DNA of 64,000 bases from Schaalia radingae (GTDB lineage Bacteria; Actinomycetota; Actinomycetes; Actinomycetales; Actinomycetaceae): assembly GCF_900106055.1 (NCBI RefSeq), contig NZ_LT629792.1, positions 682,001-746,000 of the forward strand, in the 5' to 3' direction. The position numbers were made by a program, and so were the translations under genes. How positions within the stretch are numbered: the stretch's first letter is position 1; the number at the start of each line of letters is the position of its first letter. Positions 58,516 to 64,000 of this stretch are shown in pieces. Below the pieces are notes generated by a model that searched no databases, was not told where the DNA came from, and worked only from the letters and a program-made list of their open reading frames with translations.

Positions 58516-59870
58516 TCGCCATGCCGCTCTTTTCTCTTCTTATCGGTGATATTCCGGGAGATGCCGCCGCCATTAACGCAACAGCCTCAGGTGTGGAAAC
58601 CACCGCACAAGTGATGGAAACGAATACTCAGGAACTGGAAGGAATTCCTGGCCGAATACGTGCATGGGAAGGGGAAGCGCGCGAATCGTTCGACAGCGCG
58701 CATCAAGAGATTCGAAAACAGGCGTTGCATGTGGTGGACGGAATCGGCCAGGCAGGCGATGCCCTCGTAGGATATGGAGCCTCGGTTTCAGCGCTTCAAC
58801 GAAAAGCCGACGAACTCCATCACCAGGCGCTCACAATCGATGCGCAAATTGATGCAGCTCCGCCCCTGGCGAAACTGCCAACGATCGTAGCTGTTGCGCG
58901 TCAGGGGAACGGGCTGCTGTCGGCATATCGTTCATTGCTGGATCAGGCGCAGGCTCTTGGTGCTGAATGTGCAGCACTGGTGCGTGAAGCACTGCATCTG
59001 GAGCCGGTCAACAGAGACGAATCAGGCAGTTATATCAGTGATCGCACCGCATTATCGGACGAAGAGCTCGAGGATATTCTCAGACAGCTCGATGATATGG
59101 GTTCCCTTGAAATGAACCAGAGGGGAATCGGAGACTGCTATTTCCTGTCGGCATTAATAGCTCTTAATGACTCGACAGAAGGGCGTGAGCACCTTCGGAA
59201 CATGATCAAGCCCCATTACGATGAAAATGGAAAACTCGACGGCTATTTTGTGACGATCTATGATGATCCGCTTCATCCTGACGAAAGTCGGAAACGAACT
59301 GAATTCGTTGATGACGTATATGCGAGTGGAGCCCGTGGAAAAGACGGGAAAGCGAATGTGTATTCGCTGTTTGAGTCGGCCTATGGGCAAATGCATCAGG
59401 GCGGAACGATGCCTGGCAACAATGGCGGCATCACCGGTGGATGGCCTGGCCCTGCCACGAAGGAACTGTCCGGCGGGGACTATCACGTCATCGATAAGTC
59501 GAACGGCTTCCTGTTCTTCAAAGAAGGATATAAGCCCTGGGATCAGATGGAAGTCAGAGATGCGCTTGAAGCTGACAAGCCTGTTACTGCCGAGACAGCA
59601 ACGACAAGCGGACAATTCCATCCGGACAGGAATACCGCCGTGGTCCATGCCACAGACTCCAGCGGACGGGACATCAACGTCGAACTTGTGGGACAGCACG
59701 CCTATCAGGTCAAGAGCGCGACAGCGGATACGGTCACGATTGTGAATCCATGGGGCCACAACTATCTGGAAGGTGGAGGAACAACCCCCACCGGTGAAAT
59801 CACCATTTCCTGGGAAGACTTCGGAAAGTATTACGGCTCAATCGCGGTTGGAGATGGATATGCGAAGTAG
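58512..59870 (+). CDS. ESX-type effector with calpain-family cysteine protease domain
   Basis: 452 residues (449 if the ATG at 58521 is used). Residues 1-160 are helical with a W-x-G turn (IRAWEGEARESFDSAHQ near 55), like ESX substrates. Residues 190-452 form a calpain (peptidase C2) domain: EMNQRGIGDCYFLSALIAL carries the catalytic Cys (209), ELVGQHAYQVKS the His (396) and VTIVNPWGHN the Asn (412), the classic calpain Q-x-x-x-GDC, H-A-Y and NPWG blocks. An intact Cys-His-Asn set predicts activity as a secreted protease or toxin. No signal peptide. Followed by an overlapping lipoprotein gene; ESX machinery is not in the window. Confidence 0.85.
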   Translation: MIAMPLFSLLIGDIPGDAAAINATASGVETTAQVMETNTQELEGIPGRIRAWEGEARESFDSAHQEIRKQALHVVDGIGQAGDALVGYGASVSALQRKADELHHQALTIDAQIDAAPPLAKLPTIVAVARQGNGLLSAYRSLLDQAQALGAECAALVREALHLEPVNRDESGSYISDRTALSDEELEDILRQLDDMGSLEMNQRGIGDCYFLSALIALNDSTEGREHLRNMIKPHYDENGKLDGYFVTIYDDPLHPDESRKRTEFVDDVYASGARGKDGKANVYSLFESAYGQMHQGGTMPGNNGGITGGWPGPATKELSGGDYHVIDKSNGFLFFKEGYKPWDQMEVRDALEADKPVTAETATTSGQFHPDRNTAVVHATDSSGRDINVELVGQHAYQVKSATADTVTIVNPWGHNYLEGGGTTPTGEITISWEDFGKYYGSIAVGDGYAK

Positions 59871-60387
59871 ACATGGGGGCACGAGACAGGCCCTCCTGGC
59901 ATGCGCTTTCGTAGTCGCGATGGGTGCCCTTGCCGGGTGCTCTGATGGAGAAACAGGACAAAGCGAGAGCCCCCATCAACAGTCGCAATCAGACTCAGAG
60001 CCAATCACCGGTGGAAATCACGGACAAAACGGGAGCAAGACTATAGTGTGTGACAACGGAATCGAACTGACGATCGGCGAGAATGCGCCGCTGTGGCTGG
60101 ACAACGCCGGCAATTACACCGCGACGATCACTGCGCCGCAGGTACAGGATCACTTTATGCAGACATATCTGAATGCCGGAAGCGCGCAGGGCGGTATTCA
60201 GGTAGTGCTACTGGCTGGAGATTCGGCAACTCTGGAATCCGTGGGGACTTTTACCCTGATCAGAGTGGAACCTACCACGAGCATTGGCGTAGACCCCAAT
60301 GGCAGTGCCACTTTCTGCTTTGAACCCGACGAAGGGTTCCCCCTGGCTGACACCTTGCGTGAACTGGAACGCGGGCAGTCTGACTAA
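59860..60387 (+). CDS. Lipoprotein overlapping the calpain-type effector gene
   Basis: 175 residues from the ATG at 59860, six bases after GGAG; overlaps the effector stop by eleven bases. Signal with lipobox LAGC near residue 27, a Gln/Ser-rich spacer, then a compact beta-rich domain (TIVCDNGIELTIG, FTLIRVEPTTSIG, TFCFEPDEGF) with two Cys that could form a disulfide. Surface anchoring beside a secreted protease suggests an immunity or inhibitor role, but no inhibitor family is recognised. Confidence 0.75.
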   Translation: MRSRHGGTRQALLACAFVVAMGALAGCSDGETGQSESPHQQSQSDSEPITGGNHGQNGSKTIVCDNGIELTIGENAPLWLDNAGNYTATITAPQVQDHFMQTYLNAGSAQGGIQVVLLAGDSATLESVGTFTLIRVEPTTSIGVDPNGSATFCFEPDEGFPLADTLRELERGQSD

Positions 60388-60393
60388 CCCTTA

Positions 60394-60414
60394 CGCACTC
60401 GCGTGCCGAGTGCG
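60394..60414. terminator. Hairpin between convergent genes
   Basis: CGCACTCG pairs perfectly with CGAGTGCG around CGTGC, seven bases after the lipoprotein gene. No T-run on either side; possibly a bidirectional stop or RNA end. Confidence 0.5.
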
Positions 60415-60468
60415 GTCTCAGCGGCGCCTAGCAGTCTCGAAGCCGTGAAGCCTTGTTGGCGCGGGCGC

Positions 60469-61350
60469 TTAGGCGGCGGCAGGTGATGCGGTTACGCGGC
60501 GTGGCCTGTGGCGGCCTGTCAGTCCATGTCGCGGAGCAAGAACCCACGCCACGACAAAAACAACTGTCAGCGTGACAACAATCGTCGCCCCCGTCGGCAG
60601 ATCACTGCTCCACGACAGATACACGCCGATCAGCGAACACAGCGCCCCGATGGCAGGGCCAAGAAGCATCATCACGCCCAGGCGATCAGTGAGCAGACGT
60701 GCGGTGGCTGCCGGCGTCACTAGCAATGCCAGCACCAGAACATTTCCGATCGTCTGCACCGAAATGACAACCGTCAGCGAAATCACTACAGCCAGCAAGA
60801 CGTCCACAGCCAGCGTCTGCACTCCGGCTGCGCGAGCACTTTCCCGATCCAGCCCAACCGCCAGGAAACGCTGATGCATCAGCGCAACCACAACCATGAT
60901 CCCAGCGCTCACACCCAGAACAACGGGAACATCGGATGCAGGTATGCCGGTGATGGAACCGAATAGGAACTGCTGGAGCGAACCGGCGTAGCCAGGCGCC
61001 CTCGACATGATGAGCAAACCCAGAGCGAACGCACCGGCAAACAGTACTCCGATGACAGAATCTTCCTTCAAACGCCGATTGCCTGACAACAGAGCGACCA
61101 GCACCGCTGTGACGATGCCGGCGATCGCACCTCCCAGTACCAGAGATCCCTGAAGGACGAACGCGATGGCAAGGCCGGGGAACACAGAGTGGGCAACTGC
61201 ATCACCCATGAACGCCATCCCTCGCAGCACAACGTAGGACCCGACAACACCGCAGACTACGGCGCAGCACACACAGATCAGAAGCGCCCGAGGCAGGAAA
61301 GCCAACAGGGGATTGTGCAGATCCTGCCAAAACTCGCTGAGCGTCAGCAT
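60469..61350 (-). CDS. Metal ABC transporter permease, anchored-repeat type
   Basis: 293 residues from the ATG at 61350, which overlaps the ATPase gene end by seven bases. ABC-3 family: nine hydrophobic segments, GSYVVLRGMAFMGDAVAHSVFPGLA near the start (conserved M-G-D-A-x-AH-S), IGVLFAGAFALGLL, and VTPAATARLLTDRLGVMML. ZnuB/MntB-like; imports zinc, manganese or iron. Matches the permease of the anchored-repeat transporter set. Confidence 0.9.
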   Translation of the reverse strand: MLTLSEFWQDLHNPLLAFLPRALLICVCCAVVCGVVGSYVVLRGMAFMGDAVAHSVFPGLAIAFVLQGSLVLGGAIAGIVTAVLVALLSGNRRLKEDSVIGVLFAGAFALGLLIMSRAPGYAGSLQQFLFGSITGIPASDVPVVLGVSAGIMVVVALMHQRFLAVGLDRESARAAGVQTLAVDVLLAVVISLTVVISVQTIGNVLVLALLVTPAATARLLTDRLGVMMLLGPAIGALCSLIGVYLSWSSDLPTGATIVVTLTVVFVVAWVLAPRHGLTGRHRPRRVTASPAAA

Positions 61351-62177
61351 GCGTCCTCCAGTCGTTCTGTCGGCAACAGGCGCAGCAGCGGGTTGTCGGA
61401 GCGAATGTGGAAGGCCTGCACCCACAACGTCGGATCAGCAAGCTCAGCGGCAGTGCCGTGCGCAATCACCGTGCGATTGAGCAGCAGCAGCTGATCGCAC
61501 GTATGGAGCGCGGAAGCAATGTCATGCGTACTCATCATGATGGTGCAGCCTTCGCCGGTCAGCCGCTGAAACAGATCAGTCAGGAGTTCCTGGGTGGGCA
61601 TGTCCAACCCCGTGAACGGCTCATCGAGGAACAGTAACTGCGGATTACCGGCGAGCGCCCGGGCAACCAGGACGCGCTGGCGCTGCCCGCCTGACAACTG
61701 TCCGATTGGACGGGAAGCCAGATCCGACAGCTCGACTCGATCCAGGGCGCGCGAGACGCGCTCATGGCGCTCGCGGCGTGCGATGGAATCGAAACGCCGC
61801 ATCATGCGGAGCGTGCGCGATCCCTCGCCGGGGTGGAGGCGCGCAGCCATATCGACACATTGGCGCACGCTGATGGGGTACTCCCACGCGAATTCATGGC
61901 GTTGAGGAACGTACCCGATCATCGGCGCACTCAGATGCGTCCCTCCGGCTTGAACGCTGCCGGAGCTGATCGGCACCAATCCGAGCAGCGCGCGCATCAG
62001 TGTGGTCTTGCCGGCACCGTTCGGGCCGATGAGACCGATCAGGCAGCCGGGAGGAACAGTGAAGCAGACATTGTGCAGAACCGAACGGCCCGCCAGTGAC
62101 ACATTCAGGCCCGACACGCTCAGCGCATCGCCTGCCGGTGACCTGTCCGCCGCAGCAGTTGGTACCGTGAGAGTCAT
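61344..62177 (-). CDS. Metal ABC transporter ATPase, anchored-repeat type
   Basis: 277 residues from the ATG at 62177, placed just before the conserved region and overlapping the surface-protein stop. Walker A GPNGAGKTTL, GYVPQRHEFAWEYPISVRQCV as Q-loop region, LSGGQRQRVLVARAL signature, LFLDEPFTGLD and STHD switch. Typical of ZnuC/MntA-like ATPases. Uptake partner of the permease and of the binding protein to its left. Confidence 0.93.
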   Translation of the reverse strand: MTLTVPTAAADRSPAGDALSVSGLNVSLAGRSVLHNVCFTVPPGCLIGLIGPNGAGKTTLMRALLGLVPISSGSVQAGGTHLSAPMIGYVPQRHEFAWEYPISVRQCVDMAARLHPGEGSRTLRMMRRFDSIARRERHERVSRALDRVELSDLASRPIGQLSGGQRQRVLVARALAGNPQLLFLDEPFTGLDMPTQELLTDLFQRLTGEGCTIMMSTHDIASALHTCDQLLLLNRTVIAHGTAAELADPTLWVQAFHIRSDNPLLRLLPTERLEDAC

Positions 62178-62179
62178 GC

Positions 62180-63277
62180 CTATCGAGTGGTCCTTTCTGA
62201 ATCCTGCGGATTGACGAGGGATGAGCCTGCGCGCTGCTTCCTGTGCGCCCTGCTCACAAGCCACGCCACGCCCGCACCCATCAGCACGACGGCTGCAATG
62301 ATGGCGATCCACAGGGGAACGGACGTATTCGAATCAGACACGTCCCGCGGCCCCTTCAGAGCCGACTGGTCCTGTGAGGAAACACCGGGCGGTGTCGATT
62401 CGGCAGTGGATGCAGAATTGTCGCCAGCTTGTTCGCCTGCTCCAGACTGGTCGGAAGCATTCTGAGAAACGGCAGGATCTGCAGTTGAGGGCACAGCACT
62501 GAGGGCGTCGTGCGGATCAGTCTGACTTCCAACAGCGACACGCATGACAGCCTGAGCCGTCGCGTCAGACGACGCGTTTCCTGCACCGTCGTCAGCTGCC
62601 ACACGCAGATGAACCAGGTACACGCCCGGCTCAGAAAATACCCAGTTGGCATGGACATGAGTATTGGCTTCCATCCATACCTCACCGGCAGGTGTGCTGC
62701 CCGCTGATCCGTCAGCGCCGTTCGCCCCCGAATCCGCCAGCACCCGCGGCGCTCCGAACGTACCGTCCTGCAGGAACAGCCACATGCGGCCCGGCCCCTC
62801 GACACGTTCAACCGTCATCGTGGCGCCCGTTCCCATGCGCTTCAGTGCCGCCGAATCCTGCGTGTTCCACCCGACCCAGGGCACATCGACCTGCTGAGTT
62901 TGCGGGATCACCCAGGCGCGCTTACCCTGCGCGCCTTCTAGGAAGGCGTAATCGTCTGTATCCGGCACATCCATCATGGACTCATCGCTCACGTGGATGG
63001 CAACCGAATCCAGGGTGCGCCACAGTGGTGTGGCAGCCGAATCATCGCGCGCCAGGATCTGCCACGTGCCGTCGATGACGCGCGGACCGATGTCAACGTG
63101 TCCGCGCGAAATCACGGTCGGATCAGTGGAAACGGGTTCATCTGCCTTAACCGTCTGATCCAGGGCAGGGTCAGCCTCGTCCATCGGCGCAGACAAGGCG
63201 GGCAGGGCCAGGCAGGCAGTGGCGGCGAGGGCCCCCAGGGCGGCACTGGTCAGGCGTGAAATCAGGGATTGTGTCAC
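62180..63277 (-). CDS. Surface-anchored protein of the metal ABC transporter locus
   Basis: 365 residues. Signal peptide (LTSAALGALAATACLALPALSA), one repeat-like beta domain (about 55-250) with VWMEANTHVHANWVFSEPGVYLVHLRV, a Ser/Asp/Thr/Ala-rich stalk (260-315), then a single C-terminal helix (VPLWIAIIAAVVLMGAGVAWLV) and a basic tail. This is the anchored-repeat protein that accompanies actinobacterial metal transporters (TIGR03769/TIGR03773-like). H-V-H-A-N may be a metal-binding patch. It probably presents metal near the ABC importer. Confidence 0.85.
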   Translation of the reverse strand: MTQSLISRLTSAALGALAATACLALPALSAPMDEADPALDQTVKADEPVSTDPTVISRGHVDIGPRVIDGTWQILARDDSAATPLWRTLDSVAIHVSDESMMDVPDTDDYAFLEGAQGKRAWVIPQTQQVDVPWVGWNTQDSAALKRMGTGATMTVERVEGPGRMWLFLQDGTFGAPRVLADSGANGADGSAGSTPAGEVWMEANTHVHANWVFSEPGVYLVHLRVAADDGAGNASSDATAQAVMRVAVGSQTDPHDALSAVPSTADPAVSQNASDQSGAGEQAGDNSASTAESTPPGVSSQDQSALKGPRDVSDSNTSVPLWIAIIAAVVLMGAGVAWLVSRAHRKQRAGSSLVNPQDSERTTR

Positions 63278-63279
63278 GG

Positions 63280-64000
63280 TTACTCTTTCGTTGAATCAGC
63301 AGGGCAGAGGCACTCGCGCAGCGAATCTGCATTCGCGCGCATCATGTCGATGTAGGTCGGGGCGCGTGAATCCAGCGTGTCGCCGTACAGAGGGCAGACT
63401 TTCACGCCTGATTCCTCTGCAATCGTGCGCAGCGGTGAGCGCCCTCGGGCCAGGTTCGGCTCCAGGAAAACGGCGGGAATCTTCAGGTCACTGAGCGCTG
63501 CCTGGAGTGCTTGGCGGTCAGCGAGGGATGGCTCTGTGGCCGGATTGGGAGCCAGGAAGCCCGCCACGTCCAACCCGTACGCGTCGGCAAGATAAGCGAA
63601 CGCATCAGTAGTGGTGACCAGGTGGCGTCGTTCGGGCGGGATCTGCTCAATCGTCTGGGCCATATAGGTGTCCAGGTCAGCCAGCTCGTTGAGGTAGGCG
63701 GCGCTGCGGCGCTGGTAGGTTGCGGCCCCTTCGGGATCAGCGCGCATCAGTTCGTCGCGAATGACCTGCACGTATGCGCGCGCATTCGATACGTCGTGCC
63801 ACAGGTGCGGGTCGATCTCGCCGTGCACATGCTTGCCGAGGACTGCCTGCGGCAGCAGGTAGATCGGGTCGCCTGGATGGCCGAGGAATCGGAAGCCATC
63901 TGCCGGAATTGAGGTCAAAGTGGAAGCCGGCACTGACAGGACGGCGCGATCCAGGTTGATCCGCTCCAGGCTTGAATCCCCGCCCGCGTGTGAATCAGCC
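63280..64000 (-). CDS. Metal-binding protein of the ABC transporter, 5' end beyond the window
   Basis: At least 240 residues in frame to the right edge; the start and signal peptide lie outside. ZnuA/TroA-like: HGEIDPHLWHDVSNARAYV carries metal ligands His and Asp-x-His, VTTTDAFAYLADAYGL (with Asp replacing the usual His of T-x-H), and VFLEPNLARGRSPLRTIAEESG. C terminus SLRECLCPADSTKE has two Cys. It captures zinc or manganese and delivers it to the permease. The gene upstream of it is not visible. Three bases separate it from the surface protein gene. Confidence 0.85.
   Translation of the reverse strand, partial: ADSHAGGDSSLERINLDRAVLSVPASTLTSIPADGFRFLGHPGDPIYLLPQAVLGKHVHGEIDPHLWHDVSNARAYVQVIRDELMRADPEGAATYQRRSAAYLNELADLDTYMAQTIEQIPPERRHLVTTTDAFAYLADAYGLDVAGFLAPNPATEPSLADRQALQAALSDLKIPAVFLEPNLARGRSPLRTIAEESGVKVCPLYGDTLDSRAPTYIDMMRANADSLRECLCPADSTKE

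Overview
The window reads as chromosome of a GC-rich actinomycete, most likely of the Actinomycetaceae (Actinomyces/Schaalia-like). This is inferred from frequent GTG starts with GGAGG-type ribosome sites, ATGA-overlapped gene chains, a DUF3516-type helicase, a DUF6457 protein, ESX/WXG-type small proteins and an anchored-repeat metal ABC transporter. The combination suggests a host-associated, facultatively anaerobic organism.

Region 1 (1-15.9 kb) is a molybdoenzyme island. It holds Moco genes (5' end of mogA/moaB, a moeB-like gene, moeA, moaC) and molybdate uptake (a fused modBC gene, modA, an HTH-TOBE regulator). It also holds a DmsABC-type S/N-oxide reductase with two TorD-like chaperones and an unrecognised Cys-rich protein, a divergent TetR regulator, a DUF6457 protein and a whole Tat translocon (tatB-tatA-tatC). 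DmsA carries a twin-arginine signal, so the genes for making cofactor, importing molybdate, maturing, exporting and anchoring one respiratory enzyme lie together.

Region 2 (16-37 kb) is metabolic and housekeeping: citramalate synthase, lipoate ligase, a threonine-synthase-like enzyme, YggS, YccF, YbaK, GltX, an MFS exporter, a PatB/MalY lyase, a Gfo/Idh dehydrogenase with a sugar/inositol-type transporter, an NCS1 permease with purine nucleoside phosphorylase, an FAH-family hydrolase, an alanine:cation symporter and a large Ski2-like helicase. A tRNA-Gln and two tandem tRNA-Glu genes follow, then a DUF1846 protein.

Region 3 (39-44 kb) is the most unusual part. One minus-strand operon encodes a YbaB-like protein, an EspC-like ESX protein and a 464-residue ESX-type protein with a C-terminal TNT (NAD+ glycohydrolase) toxin domain. 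Five tandem, mosaic paralogues follow that are best explained as immunity proteins. A second ESX-type effector locus lies at 58.2-60.4 kb: a WXG-like partner, a protein with a calpain-family Cys-His-Asn protease domain, and an overlapping lipoprotein.

Region 4 (44-64 kb) holds a GT4 glycosyltransferase, an IclR regulator divergent from leuCD, murA, plsC, gpsA, ddl, an ATP-grasp protein, a zincin-like peptidase, lipoproteins, tRNA-His and an alpha/beta hydrolase. It ends with an anchored-repeat metal ABC transporter whose binding protein runs off the right edge. CimA (region 2) and LeuCD together supply isoleucine and leucine precursors; MurA and Ddl serve peptidoglycan; PlsC and GpsA serve phospholipid synthesis.
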